Part shown: positions 18,505 to 28,617 of the stretch, one piece after another
Layout: each line of letters begins with the position of its first letter
How positions within the stretch are numbered: position 1 is the stretch's first letter
Assembly: GCA_964291275.2 (NCBI GenBank)
Contig: OZ219799.1
Coordinates: forward strand, 2,418,001 to 2,482,000
Length of the DNA stretch: 64,000 nt
Origin: Bin80 sp964291275
GTDB lineage: Bacteria; Bacteroidota; Rhodothermia; Rhodothermales; Bin80
Direction of reading: 5' to 3'
Program-made: the position numbers and the translations under genes
The notes under the pieces: model-generated
What the model saw: only the letters and a program-made list of their open reading frames with translations
Databases searched by the model: none
What the model was told of the DNA's origin: nothing

Positions 18505-18994
18505 TAACGCGGAGAGCTATCTGGTTGGTCTAGTCTACAACGAGTGTAGATTGTGGCGTGATCTCCCTCATTGCGGATGGTCTGAAAAGATCTTTTGTGG
18601 AACCCGACGAGCAGGGGGTATGAGAAGCGCGGGAAATATTTCGTAACACTAAACGGACCTCGTATTTCGCCTTCTGCCAAGGCTCAACGGTTTGAAAAGC
18701 CAGTTTCGCTCAAACGTATTTACGCCAACAGGTCGTGTACCACGTTCCCGAACACATCTGTCAGTCGATACCGCCGGCCCTGATGCCGAAATGTCAGACG
18801 TTCATGATCCACCCCCAGGAGGTGGAGAATGGTCGCCTGAAAGTCGTGTACGTGTACAGGGTCGTGGGCAATATTGTAGCCAAGGTCGTCGGTCTCTCCG
18901 TACGAGAACCCTTTCTTTATGCCTCCGCCGGTCATCCACAATGTGAAGCAGCGCGGATGATGGTCCCGTCCGAACCCTTCCTGCGTCAGGCGTC
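18502..18994. repeat. Direct repeat B (partner of 16753-17242)
   Basis: This is the better-preserved copy. It includes the true 3' end of the DUF1501 gene (stop at 18720-18722) and the sequence between that gene and the propeller gene. A small inverted repeat TCTACA/TGTAGA lies in the non-coding part near 18534-18550 and is mostly kept in copy A. Confidence 0.85.
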
Positions 18995-20174
18995 CCTGTG
19001 AATAATTGGTTCTTCCAAATTCACCACCCCAGATCACCAGCGTATCATCCAGTAAGCCTCGCTGTTTAAGGTCAAGGACCAGCGCTGCGGAGGCTTGGTC
19101 GGTTTCCCTTGCCTGATTCTGGATGGCACCATAGAGTCCTCCATGGTGATCCCAGCCTTGGTGGTAGAGCTGAATGAATCGTACACCACGCTCGGCGAGG
19201 CGGCGTGCCAGGAGGCAATTGGCCGCGAATGTCCCCGCCACTCTGGCATCCTCTCCGTACAGATCAAAGGTTGATTCGGGTTCATCTTCCAAGGAGGTGA
19301 CTTCCGGTACAGAGGTCTGCATACGGAAGGCCATTTCGTACTGGGCGATCTTTGCTTCGATCTCCGGATCCTGCAGATTCTGCAATTGTATCTCTTGGAG
19401 CTCCCGCAGTGCACGAACATGCCGTTCGCGGTCTGCCTGTGTAATTCCTGAGGGATTGCTCAAATAAAGTACAGGATCTTTACCTGCTCTGAACTGCACA
19501 CCTTGGTGTCGTGAGGGTAGGAACCCGTTTCCCCAAAGCCGGGAATACAGGGGTTGCCCCATTTTGTCCTTGGTCACCAGAACGACGAAGGAGGGGAGGT
19601 TAGCGTTCTCGCTGCCTAAACCGTAACTCAGCCATGATCCCATGGAGGGTCGGCCAGGTTGCTGCGAGCCACTTTGCAAAAATGTGATTGCAGGATCGTG
19701 GTTGATCGCTTCTGTATACATGGAACGAACAAAACAGAGTTCGTCTACGATCTGGGATGTATAGGGCATCAGATCGCTGATCCATGCTCCGCTTGCTCCA
19801 TGTTGAGCAAAGGAGAAGGGGGACTGCACCATCGGGAAGCTCTTTTGCCCCGCAGTCATGCCAGTGAGGCGTTGCATGCCGCGCACTGATGGTGGAAGTT
19901 CCTCACCGTGGTGGGCTTTTAAGGCAGGCTTATAGTCAAAAAGGTCCAACTGAGATGGGGCTCCGCTCTGAAGCAGATAAATTATACGTTTGACTTTTGC
20001 AGGAAAGTGTGTGGTTCCAAGAATCCCCGGCACAGGATCTCCACTGATTTGCTTTCCAGTAGCAGAAACCGGATTCAGAAGCGAAGCTAGCGTGGCAGCG
20101 CCCAGCCCAAGTGTTGTTCGCGTCAGAAAATCCCGCCGCGTGTACTGTTGATCATAATTGTGGCATTCGTGCAT
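18720..20174 (-). CDS. DUF1501 protein (sulfatase-like, Tat-exported)
   Basis: The 484-residue protein begins with a Tat signal (RRDFL at 13-17, then a hydrophobic ATLASLL stretch). The mature part is the DUF1501 domain, related to the alkaline phosphatase/sulfatase fold, with metal-site-like motifs such as LYHQGWDHHGG, IWGGEFGRTNYSQG and GRDHHPRCF. Members are usually paired with PSD1/DUF1553 proteins; the PSD1 gene ends 9 bases upstream here, so the two form an operon. Substrate is unknown; a role in breaking down sulfated polysaccharides has been proposed for such pairs. The gene is full length and intact. Confidence 0.9.
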   Translation of the reverse strand: MHECHNYDQQYTRRDFLTRTTLGLGAATLASLLNPVSATGKQISGDPVPGILGTTHFPAKVKRIIYLLQSGAPSQLDLFDYKPALKAHHGEELPPSVRGMQRLTGMTAGQKSFPMVQSPFSFAQHGASGAWISDLMPYTSQIVDELCFVRSMYTEAINHDPAITFLQSGSQQPGRPSMGSWLSYGLGSENANLPSFVVLVTKDKMGQPLYSRLWGNGFLPSRHQGVQFRAGKDPVLYLSNPSGITQADRERHVRALRELQEIQLQNLQDPEIEAKIAQYEMAFRMQTSVPEVTSLEDEPESTFDLYGEDARVAGTFAANCLLARRLAERGVRFIQLYHQGWDHHGGLYGAIQNQARETDQASAALVLDLKQRGLLDDTLVIWGGEFGRTNYSQGRLTQEGFGRDHHPRCFTLWMTGGGIKKGFSYGETDDLGYNIAHDPVHVHDFQATILHLLGVDHERLTFRHQGRRYRLTDVFGNVVHDLLA

Positions 20175-20183
20175 GATCTATCC

Positions 20184-23100
20184 TCAACGCTTGGTATAGG
20201 CTTCGTCGTGATTAAATATGAGTTGTGCGACCATAGTGAGTGCAGCTGTATTGGTGCGGTCCAGCGATACATCCGCAACCAGCTCCCCCACAGCGAAGAG
20301 CGAGTCAATATCAGCAGGTCGTTCTGCAAAGCGCTCTTTTTCCTGGGTGTACAGGTTTTCCATGAGTGATACCTCTTGGTCACTGGGACTGCGACCGGTG
20401 GCAAGCCGAAAACCTCGTCGAATCTGCGCAGCTACATTGCCGGGTGCTTCGCGCTGGATGCGCTCAGCCAGCGCCCGCGATGCTTCGACAAATTGCGGAT
20501 CATTCAAGAGTACCAGGGCCTGGAGTGGGGTATTGGTATTCTGGCGCTGAACGAAACATGTAGATCGGTCGGGAGCATCAAAGACCAACATGGTTGGTGG
20601 TGGTGACGTTCGCCGAATGAAGGTGTACAGACTCCGACGATAAAGTGCTTCCCCCTCATCCTGCTTGTAGTGCAGCAGAAATTGCGAAAAATTACCCTTT
20701 TCAATCCATAGTCCCGGAGGCTGGTACGGTTTGACGCTCGGACCGCCTACCTGGTTCACTAGGAGGCCGCCGGCTGCGAGAGCGTTATCACGAATCATTT
20801 CTGCAGTCAGGCGGTGTTTTGGTCCCCGGGCCAGAAGTACATTGGCGGGATCCAGCTCCTGTAATGCCGGAGGCGCAGTGCTGGACTGTCGGTACGATGC
20901 ACTCATCACGATAGACTTGATAAACGCTTTAACGTCGTAGCCGGACTCTACAAAAGTGACTGCCAAGTAATCCAGTAGTGCCGGATGCGAGGGCAGGGCG
21001 CCTTGGCTCCCAAAATCTTCTGGTGTGACTACCAGACCCTGCCCGAAAAACATCAGCCAATACCGGTTCACCGCCACGCGTGCTGTCAGTGGTTGTTCAG
21101 GGCTGAAGAGCCATTGTGCCAATCCTAGGCGGGTAGGGGGTAAGCTGTCTGGTAAAAGGCCCAGAACCTCAGGGGTCGAGGGGTATACCTGATCGCGTGG
21201 TTGATCATAGAGGCCGCGTTCAAGGATATGCGTTGGACGTGGTTCGGCCATTTCTTCCATGACCATTACCTCCATCACTTCATTGATTGTTGCTTCCTCC
21301 TCAGCTCTAGCTTCTTTGAGTTCCTGAAGCAACTGTACGTAGCGTGCATCTTGATAGTGTAGGTAAGCCGCGAGCGCATCACCTTCCTGTGCCGGTACGT
21401 CAGCCAGCGTGGCGACATCAGACGCTGTCAGCATTCTCTTATAGATCCTGAGCTCGTCCATATCGCCCAGGAAGATACCGTCATCTCCCCCAAACGCACG
21501 GTAGCTTCGCCCAATGCGCAGTGGTCGGCTTGTGATGCGGTATAGACCATCCACGGGGAGAATGCTCTTGTAGAGTTTATCGTATTCAATCACGACAGGG
21601 ACACGCCGCCCTTGTATATAGAGTTGAATCCCATCTGCGCGGCTGGAGCCGTCGTAGGTGACCGCTGTGTGCGTCCAATCTTCCTTGACTATAGGCTCCG
21701 CGGATCGCACATGGAGGTAGTTGTGTGGAAGGGCATGGATCAGGCGAGCCGACAGATGATTGAGACTGTCCAGATATACCTCCCATCCACGCCAGTACGT
21801 GTTTTTGTGGAATGCATTGCCAACAATCCGTGTATAGGCCCCGGACGTATCCGGTCGGAGCCATACGGCGATGGAAAAGGGATCGATGCGTTCAAAATTA
21901 CCAGCTTCGGCGACCTGTAGAAAGTCGTAGTCACTGTCAAAATTCACCGCTTGCCCCGCTCGTCCTTCCACCAGTGTCAGTGTACCGCCCCCCGTCTGGC
22001 CCTCTTTGCCATCCGGGATTGTGTTTGGTGTCGCATCACCTGTGGTCTGATCAAACGGGAAGTAGCTAGTGAGGCCCCGATCGAGTGCATCCCCTGGGAT
22101 TTGTGCTTCCGTGTGTGCCCCCGTACGTTTAACTTCCTCTTCACGGGCGACCAGTGCAGCTTCTAACTCCTCAACTCGATCACGTTTTTTATCGAGTTCA
22201 ACTTCTTCTTCCGGGGTAGGCAGCATGAGTAGTGGACCGGCGTTGCCATCATCGCCAGTCATGCCTAACTCATTTACGTTATTGAAGAAAGCGGAGAGCT
22301 GGAAATATTCTGCCTGGGAAACAGGATCAAACTTGTGATCATGGCACCGAGCACATTCCATAGTCAGTCCCAGAAAGGCCCGCGAAGTTGTATTTGTACG
22401 GTCTGCCACGTATTCGAGCCGGTACTCTTCGTCGATCACGCCTCCCTCCGCCGTCATGGGGTGGTTGCGATGAAGTCCCGTAGCTAATATCTGCTCCCGG
22501 GTAGCGTTGGGTAGCAGGTCACCGGCCAGCTGCCAGGTCACGAACTGATCGTAAGGCATGTTTTCGTTGAAGGCCTTGATCACCCAGTCCCTCCAGGGCC
22601 ACATCGTTCGGATGCCGTCCGCGTGGTACCCATGACTGTCTGCGTACCTAGATAGGTCCATCCACTCGGTTGCCATACGTTCGCCATAGCCTTCGGAGGC
22701 CAATAGGCGGTCTATCACGCGTTCGTAAGCACCGGGCGCGATATCTGCCAGAAAATCGTCGATTTCATCAAGTGTTGGAGGTAACCCAGTAAGATCTAGT
22801 GTAACGCGGCGCAGCAGACGTTCTCGATCTGCTTCCTCAGCGGGTCCCAAGCCTTCTCGTTCAAGCCGTGCAAGGATAAAGCGATCGATGTTATTTTGCG
22901 GCCAGTCTCCGTTTTCCACAGCAGGGAGTGGGGGTAGGGCCGGGGATATGAAGGCCCAATGGGGTTTCCATTCGGCTCCCTGTTTAATCCAGCGCTGAAT
23001 CAGGGCGATTTCGTAGTCGGAGAGAGCTAGGTTAGATTCGGGGGGCGGCATGACCGTTTCCGGATCCGTCGAGGTGATGCGATGCATCACTTTACTGCGT

Positions 23101-23363
23101 CCGGGCCGCTTGGGGACGATGGCATGCCCACCGGACTGCAGCTTTGTTAAGAGCGCCCCCTCCTCTGTATACAGCCGCAGATCCCCTTGGCGGGCATTGT
23201 CGTCTGGCCCATGGCATGCATAGCAACGATCGGATAAAAGTGGTTTAATGTGGAAGTTGTAATCGACGTGCTCCGGCAGGCGGGCGAGCGTGTCCGAATC
23301 CACCTCAATACCGGATGAGCAAGCTCCGATCAGCAGTATGAGCAAAAGCGGAAAGAAACGCAT
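20184..23363 (-). CDS. PSD1/planctomycete cytochrome C domain lipoprotein
   Basis: Using the ATG at 23363 gives 1,059 residues and a lipoprotein signal (LLLILLIGAC, Cys15). Domains in order: PSCyt1 with a haem-binding CYACH (47-51), DUF1549 (about 150-350) with a second CARCH motif followed by DHKFDP, a LamG/concanavalin-like insert (about 430-620) and PSD1/DUF1553 (about 760-1,020). The CxxCH sites suggest an exported haem protein; LamG suggests carbohydrate binding. It is co-directional with the DUF1501 gene (9-base gap). This pair is common in Planctomycetes and also occurs in Bacteroidota relatives. The upstream TTG at 23387 is a poorer start. Confidence 0.92.
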   Translation of the reverse strand: MRFFPLLLILLIGACSSGIEVDSDTLARLPEHVDYNFHIKPLLSDRCYACHGPDDNARQGDLRLYTEEGALLTKLQSGGHAIVPKRPGRSKVMHRITSTDPETVMPPPESNLALSDYEIALIQRWIKQGAEWKPHWAFISPALPPLPAVENGDWPQNNIDRFILARLEREGLGPAEEADRERLLRRVTLDLTGLPPTLDEIDDFLADIAPGAYERVIDRLLASEGYGERMATEWMDLSRYADSHGYHADGIRTMWPWRDWVIKAFNENMPYDQFVTWQLAGDLLPNATREQILATGLHRNHPMTAEGGVIDEEYRLEYVADRTNTTSRAFLGLTMECARCHDHKFDPVSQAEYFQLSAFFNNVNELGMTGDDGNAGPLLMLPTPEEEVELDKKRDRVEELEAALVAREEEVKRTGAHTEAQIPGDALDRGLTSYFPFDQTTGDATPNTIPDGKEGQTGGGTLTLVEGRAGQAVNFDSDYDFLQVAEAGNFERIDPFSIAVWLRPDTSGAYTRIVGNAFHKNTYWRGWEVYLDSLNHLSARLIHALPHNYLHVRSAEPIVKEDWTHTAVTYDGSSRADGIQLYIQGRRVPVVIEYDKLYKSILPVDGLYRITSRPLRIGRSYRAFGGDDGIFLGDMDELRIYKRMLTASDVATLADVPAQEGDALAAYLHYQDARYVQLLQELKEARAEEEATINEVMEVMVMEEMAEPRPTHILERGLYDQPRDQVYPSTPEVLGLLPDSLPPTRLGLAQWLFSPEQPLTARVAVNRYWLMFFGQGLVVTPEDFGSQGALPSHPALLDYLAVTFVESGYDVKAFIKSIVMSASYRQSSTAPPALQELDPANVLLARGPKHRLTAEMIRDNALAAGGLLVNQVGGPSVKPYQPPGLWIEKGNFSQFLLHYKQDEGEALYRRSLYTFIRRTSPPPTMLVFDAPDRSTCFVQRQNTNTPLQALVLLNDPQFVEASRALAERIQREAPGNVAAQIRRGFRLATGRSPSDQEVSLMENLYTQEKERFAERPADIDSLFAVGELVADVSLDRTNTAALTMVAQLIFNHDEAYTKR

Positions 23364-24253
23364 TAAGAAAAAAAATCGATACAGCAACCCTCAATTTACT
23401 TATTTCTTGGTAAGTATGCCGTTTTAAGGACTTGTATAGCTGAACACCCATGTTGTACAGAGCTTCGTAGCTCTTTTTGACGTTTCATGATCTATTACCC
23501 TTGTTTTGGGCTTGTCTCCCGCAATAGGTCCTAATATAGGCTCCACGCTATAATGAGGAATTCGACTCTCCGTCAACACCTTGCCAGACACCGATATGGT
23601 TGCTGCCGTACTTACATCAATGCTGTTTCGTATCTGCAGGCCGGGCACGAAAACCTTGACCTAACTTCGCCATTTTATAGCACTGTGAGTGGCAAAGTTG
23701 GGTTTGGACCGACGAGTTACCAGGATTTTGTGAGGGGCGGCAGGTTTTGCCTCTGGTTGGCATAACTAGGCGTAGGACGGGTTGCGGATCAGGCCTCTTA
23801 TTAGTCCCCGCACCGCATAGGGGTCTCTGCAAGAACAAAAGGCAAGGGGGCTGGAGTTTCCGAATTGGTTCTCTTGTTGCAACCAACGCAAAGAAAGCGG
23901 AGGATCCATGTCGCTTAGTATGAGCGTACGCAGTTACTGGATCAGTTATCAACAGGGGCTTTTTCTCTGGGGTCGGAGATGTTCGCCCTCTGGCTAAGCA
24001 CTATTGGAAGTTTTAGTTGGTCCCGAACACATGCATGTGGAGTACCTTCTGCTTTGCGCACGACATTACATGTCGGGTCGTTTGTGGAAGTATTGCGCTA
24101 CGCTTGTACGGGAATTTCTGGCCGAGATGGTGTTCAATATTCCGGCGACATAGACATATTCTCTCCCAATGGACTGATGTTACCGATGGTTCCGCGGAAT
24201 TGAATGGAGAGAATGGGCGCCCTTCACAATGCCTAACTGATGCACCAGTCAGA
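23364..24253. other. Gap between PSD1 gene and PARIS-like operon
   Basis: About 890 bases without a credible gene; the small open frames overlap one another and have no domain-like sequence. It contains a palindromic repeat at 23660-23703, which has a second copy near 44 kb. The PSD1 promoter presumably lies near 23380-23450, but I see no clear boxes. Confidence 0.4.
23660..23703. repeat. Dispersed palindromic repeat, copy 1
   Basis: An imperfect palindrome with arms ACCTAACTTCGCCATT and AGTGGCAAAGTTGGGT around a loop near TTATAGCACTGTG. A related copy in the opposite orientation lies at 43995-44041. The two differ at several stem positions where pairing is kept by G-T pairs or paired changes, which points to a selected or mobile hairpin (REP- or MITE-like). 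Confidence 0.65.
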
Positions 24254-25099
24254 CTACTCAGGTTTCAACACGCGAAACTTCGGATTCCGTGCGGTCCATT
24301 CGTGGAGGTCTTGGGCGAGTTTCGATTTGTTCAGGTCGCTCCAATCGAACGACATTCTCAGGTAGCTCCTTATCATTTCGGGCTTTACATCTTGTGCGTT
24401 ATTCGTTCCCAGCACGCCTCTCAAACCAAATGCTAAAACTTCGACCATGTCCTTTCCGTAGCATATCAGCCAATCATTGGTTAATGATTGGTGAATAGAT
24501 CTGAGCTTTCTCACAATGTCTGTATGCGACAGCTTAGCGTGCTGAGAGCGATCTATTACCACCCGAACAAAGATGTCAATATCAACTGTGAGCGATTTTT
24601 TGACGACAAACTTTGTATACCTGAGCCCTTGCAGTTTCAAATTCAACCTAGTACGGTGCGAATATAGACGCAGGCATCCAATCCAAACCGCCGCCGCGAC
24701 TAGCACTTTTCGAACATCCTTTCCAAATTCGGCAATCTTCTCTTTGCTTCCCCATTCTATCAGGACACGATCAAGTGCGGAGGAACGAATCATCAATGCC
24801 TCCAAGTCTACCGTCTCATGAACAATGAGGTTATCCCCCGACACTTGATGGCCCTCAATATGATCCAAGTCTGCATCCACGACACCAACTACTCCTGAAA
24901 AGCATGCGGTTTCCAGTTTGGCAATCACTGCGACGACCGGTCCTTTTCCGCCAGCTACCTCAATCCAACAGTCGTTAAGATCCACAAACTTCTCAAAGAA
25001 CAGGCGGTCTTCTCGGCCCTCAACAACAAGGAAACATCCTTTGTGGGCTTGACGCTTAAGTCGAATCGCATTAACTGTTGCGATCGGTGAGCGACGCAT
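24254..25099 (-). CDS. AriB-like TOPRIM (DUF4435) effector nuclease
   Basis: The 281-residue protein resembles DUF4435/TOPRIM proteins. The TOPRIM glutamate is Glu27 in FLVVEGREDRLFFE, and the acidic DxD-like motif is GVVDADLDH (about 92-100). In PARIS systems AriB is held by the ATPase AriA and released as an active nuclease when a phage anti-restriction protein is sensed, stopping growth; the known AriB active-site Glu is at nearly the same position. Its ATG overlaps the stop of the ATPase gene (TGATG at 25097-25101), indicating translational coupling. A generic OLD/AAA-TOPRIM defence pair is the alternative. The gene is intact. Confidence 0.78.
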   Translation of the reverse strand: MRRSPIATVNAIRLKRQAHKGCFLVVEGREDRLFFEKFVDLNDCWIEVAGGKGPVVAVIAKLETACFSGVVGVVDADLDHIEGHQVSGDNLIVHETVDLEALMIRSSALDRVLIEWGSKEKIAEFGKDVRKVLVAAAVWIGCLRLYSHRTRLNLKLQGLRYTKFVVKKSLTVDIDIFVRVVIDRSQHAKLSHTDIVRKLRSIHQSLTNDWLICYGKDMVEVLAFGLRGVLGTNNAQDVKPEMIRSYLRMSFDWSDLNKSKLAQDLHEWTARNPKFRVLKPE

Positions 25100-26430
25100 C
25101 AGTTTTCGTTTCTACCAGCTAGCTCAACGGTAAGATGCCATCTATCTCCGACAATCTCGGGCGAATGCGTAGCGACAATCGCTCGAAAGTCGGAGAGCCG
25201 TGCAGTTTCTTCAAGATCCTTTATCCATTGTTCTTGCCAAGCGACATGTAGCGAGATTTCCGGCTCATCAATGAGAATGAGAGAGTTGCTTGATGCGCAA
25301 AACAACAACTCGTAGAGCATCACAAGTTCGTGCTGTTCTCCTGATGAGAGCTTCTCCAAGTCTAAATTGGTGCCATCATCCTTGTTGACGTGTAATCCCT
25401 TTTCGCTCACCGTCACCTGCTTATGACTAAATCGAGAGTTAACAATTCTCTTGAAGGCACTCGTTTTTTCGTATAGATCATCAAAGACCGCAAGCTTTTC
25501 TTTGGCATCCCTCGCATAAACTGCAAGCACATCTCGCTGTGATTTGTCTACGAGACTCAGGTCGGGAATCTCGAGTCTGGAGTCTTCCCTTGCCAAGAGA
25601 CCCACATCCTTTAGCTCTGAGCGTTTCTGTTCGATTGTCTCAAGGTCTTCACGTAAAGTTTCAGACGAACCATTCGAATGTTCGCGGTTGGCGACCAAGC
25701 GGGCGGGAAAGGTGCGGTCAAGTGACTGGGATAGCGTTCCGTATTGAGCGATTGAAATCTTTATACGATTGGCAAGCTCTTTGGAATAGTGGTTCACTGT
25801 ACGTTCTGGGTTGGCTGCGTGGTGGCGCCGCCGTCGCCGGGGTACACGAGATGCGTGAGTTAAGCGCTCAGTATCGATGAAACGTACCACTATGGAGTCT
25901 TTTATATCCTGCAGCCAATCGGGAATTGGTGTTATGTAACGTTGAAAGTGAGGTGGGAGCTCATCCGAGAAAGCTGTTAGTACATCGTTAAGGTCGAGCG
26001 TATGTCCTGTCTCTGTATCGCGCCATTGTCGAGGACCAATTCGATCAAGCATCGGGATGAAGTCCTCAATAGCACGCATTGGAATCTGATTTTCTTGGTC
26101 AATTGAGACTCTGGGCAGATCAAAGGTCTCGCTCACACCATTTCGGTCATAGGTCAATGCTAAATGCTCTCTATCATGGTCGAGGCCCGCCGGAACTCTT
26201 TTCGCAATCAAGTTTGTCTTGTCATCGAACAAAACGCTGATTTCTCGAAACGGCATGTTGGCAAGGTAACCGATGGATCGGTTAAATAGTATGTCAATGA
26301 GCCTCAAAACTGTAGTCTTACCAGAGCCGTTCGGGCCGGTCACGAGCATAATACGCTCCCCGGCCATAAATGCAAGATCGTGATCAAAGTCGTCGAACAG
26401 GCCTTTAACGTAGATACGACTGATATTCAT
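25099..26430 (-). CDS. AriA-like AAA/ABC-type ATPase (PARIS-like)
   Basis: The 443-residue ABC-like ATPase has Walker A GPNGSGKT (32-39), the ABC signature LSSGEQ (361-366), Walker B LILIDEPE (384-391) and an H-loop His in VATHSPE (about 422). The middle (about 190-350) is predicted helical or coiled-coil. This is the AAA_15 layout of PARIS AriA, which forms a complex with AriB. The downstream gene encodes a DUF4435 protein with one-base overlap, so the pair is a complete two-gene module. Seen: motifs and order. Inferred: PARIS function. Trigger specificity is unknown. Confidence 0.8.
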   Translation of the reverse strand: MNISRIYVKGLFDDFDHDLAFMAGERIMLVTGPNGSGKTTVLRLIDILFNRSIGYLANMPFREISVLFDDKTNLIAKRVPAGLDHDREHLALTYDRNGVSETFDLPRVSIDQENQIPMRAIEDFIPMLDRIGPRQWRDTETGHTLDLNDVLTAFSDELPPHFQRYITPIPDWLQDIKDSIVVRFIDTERLTHASRVPRRRRRHHAANPERTVNHYSKELANRIKISIAQYGTLSQSLDRTFPARLVANREHSNGSSETLREDLETIEQKRSELKDVGLLAREDSRLEIPDLSLVDKSQRDVLAVYARDAKEKLAVFDDLYEKTSAFKRIVNSRFSHKQVTVSEKGLHVNKDDGTNLDLEKLSSGEQHELVMLYELLFCASSNSLILIDEPEISLHVAWQEQWIKDLEETARLSDFRAIVATHSPEIVGDRWHLTVELAGRNEN

Positions 26431-26995
26431 GGTAGCTTTTCAAGGTGTAACATCCATATGCCAAGACAGATGGAAGATAACTTGACCATGATTCTCCCAA
26501 TCCGACAGTCCATGGATAAATGAATTTTCCAGAAAACGGTGCATCCGGTACCCCGCAGGCATGTGAGTTGTTCCTTTTCCAATGTTTCGAGGACTGACCA
26601 TGGTGAGGGGTACCGTAAGGTCGCTGAGGGCGCGAAAATGGGAGATATGGGCAGCAAATCACTGGATAAGGGCGGATTTATTGTCCTGATAGTTCTAATT
26701 GGGTGGACCGATTCTTCTGAAGAACATGCAGTTTGCCTGCGTCGCGGTGTGTTCGCATTAAAAGACTCAGATTAAATGTTGCCTGCAACAACATTGGCTT
26801 CAAAATATCTATATGATCTCGAACATGGGTACGGCATGATTCCACTGAGGACGGATGACCTACATTTTAGTGGCAGCGGCGAACATATGCCGATTACATA
26901 CGCTATCCGGGACCATCGTATCAATTCGTGCCCCCGCGGATCACATGTCCCATTTTCTACGGGTAATTTTGCCCCCTTGGGAGAGAAATCTGAAT
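26431..26995. other. Gap between PARIS-like operon and sialidase gene
   Basis: About 565 bases with no recognisable gene. Several short open frames run in both directions but none resembles a known family. It should contain the promoter of the ariA-like gene next to 26430; no strong boxes are visible. Confidence 0.35.
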
Positions 26996-28120
26996 TCATG
27001 GGTGTTCTGGAGAGTAATGTTCCTGTTTCAACTCATCTAGGGTGATGCGTGCAAAAGCAATCCCGTAGTAGCTGTTTTCGTGATCGGGACCTGCTTCATA
27101 CAACAGCCCAATAGTGTCATCGGGCAGTCGCACGATATCTGAATAGGCACTCATGCTTTCGTGCACTACCAGTGAGGCGGGCCATGTGATACCATCATCG
27201 AAACTGGCCCGGAGTGTCATACGTTCACGCCGCATTTGACTGGCTGGGTTGGAGAACAGCAGCACATTCTGACCTTCTTCGGCGAAGGAGAAGCGCTGCA
27301 GACTGGCCTGACATATAGGTTCGATCAGTGTGGAATCTGCTACCAGATCGCTCCAGGTCATGCCACCGTCGCTGCTGTGAGCAATTTTGCGGTAGCGTTC
27401 ACTTGGCGCATAGTTGCGCATGTTGAGTAGCAGGCGGCCATCGCTCAACTCAGCTACTTCAGATTCATTGACCTGGTGCTGTGGTGTAGTTCCACCGAGT
27501 TGCCACGTTTCGCCGTGATCGTCAGAGTAGATAACGTGTGAGTAATAGTGTTTAGTTGAGCCTTCTATGTGATCACAGGCGACCATCAACCGTCCCTTAT
27601 GTGGTCCACGTGTGAGTTGTATTCCTGAGCCCGGGCCGGTGGCATACCAGGTCCAGTCTGGTTGCTTAACATTCTGAGTGATCTCTCTGGGTTTTGTCCA
27701 CGTGTGTCCATTGTCCATAGATGAAAGCACAAAGACACGCCGTGTATCTGTCGAGGTTTGTGCAATGATCTCCCGCTCATGGTCAGTGCCCAGGTTGTGG
27801 GTGACCAAGAGGAACAGAGCGCCTGTTTCGGTATCGACGACGGGGGCCGGATTGCCGACAGTGTGCTCGTCTTTATCCCGGAGGAGTTCTAGTGTGCTCC
27901 ATGTGCGCCCTTGGTCAGTTGAGCGCTTGTACACAAGATCTATGTCGCCAGTATCAGAACAGTTGTTCTTGCGTCCCTCAGCAAAGGCCAACACATCACC
28001 GTTGGGGACTACGATTACCGCGGGGATCCTGTAGCAGTTGTATCCTTCCTGGCCACCCACAAATATGTAATCAGGTGAAGGAAAGAAGAGTGTACTCAAA
28101 AGTATCGGGATGAGAGTCAT
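26996..28120 (-). CDS. Exo-alpha-sialidase (GH33-type), secreted
   Basis: From ATG 28120 the protein has 374 residues and a signal peptide (LIPILLSTLFF). The YRIP motif (about 29-32) carries the first Arg of the catalytic triad. Five Asp boxes are visible (STDQGRTW, SMDNGHTW, SDDHGETW, SSDGGMTW, SFDDGITW), which define the 6-bladed sialidase fold. It would remove sialic acids from glycoconjugates outside the cell or in the periplasm. No sialic acid catabolic genes (nan) are in the window, so the sugar may be used elsewhere or the protein may act on another glycan. The first in-frame ATG (28165) would bury the signal, so 28120 is preferred. Confidence 0.88.
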   Translation of the reverse strand: MTLIPILLSTLFFPSPDYIFVGGQEGYNCYRIPAVIVVPNGDVLAFAEGRKNNCSDTGDIDLVYKRSTDQGRTWSTLELLRDKDEHTVGNPAPVVDTETGALFLLVTHNLGTDHEREIIAQTSTDTRRVFVLSSMDNGHTWTKPREITQNVKQPDWTWYATGPGSGIQLTRGPHKGRLMVACDHIEGSTKHYYSHVIYSDDHGETWQLGGTTPQHQVNESEVAELSDGRLLLNMRNYAPSERYRKIAHSSDGGMTWSDLVADSTLIEPICQASLQRFSFAEEGQNVLLFSNPASQMRRERMTLRASFDDGITWPASLVVHESMSAYSDIVRLPDDTIGLLYEAGPDHENSYYGIAFARITLDELKQEHYSPEHP

Positions 28121-28165
28121 TGAATTACTGATTTTGGAGTAAATACGAAAGTCATCACAAGCCAC

Positions 28166-28617
28166 AGCCGGTTCTTGGCTTGACCATAGAGGTGTGATAC
28201 GCAGACGCCCAACGATCTACTCAACCTTCTTGCAGCACAAATCACGCGCTTCCGTAGTCCAAACCTCTACGCACCGTGGAGGTTATCCTCATCTACGACT
28301 GAGTAGTCATTCTTAGGTGATTATGTATTTAACTGAAACTTTCTGCCCAATTTCCCGCACGAATGGAATGCCAACGTGTCAAGGCGCGCGCACGCATAAG
28401 ACCAACGGGCCGTTAACGATGCGAATCACTACGCTATGTAAACCACGCACGATCCTGCCGATTCGCTTAAGCTGCTGGCCAGAGTCATCCGCGTGAGCAG
28501 GAAACCCAACGAATCGTGAGCCAATTGCCCAACCCTGCCTAGATCTAAATTTTCCTGTCCAGTCTACTCTGCCGCGTAGTTCCCTACGCTACAATTCATG
28601 GCGATAGTAACGCTCTA
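28166..28617. other. Gap with a solitary IS1595-type end
   Basis: No gene is evident. Bases 28316-28360 match the transposase-side end of the IS1595-type remnant at 32280-33256 (GATTATGTATTTAACTGAA and the following CTTTCTGCCCAATTTCCCGC). No matching second end is nearby. Confidence 0.5.
28316..28360. repeat. Solo terminal repeat of IS1595-type element
   Basis: About 45 bases nearly identical to the reverse complement of 33212-33256, the transposase-side terminus of the remnant at 32280-33256. This is either a truncated element or the product of a deletion. It lies between the sialidase start and the STAND gene end. Confidence 0.7.
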
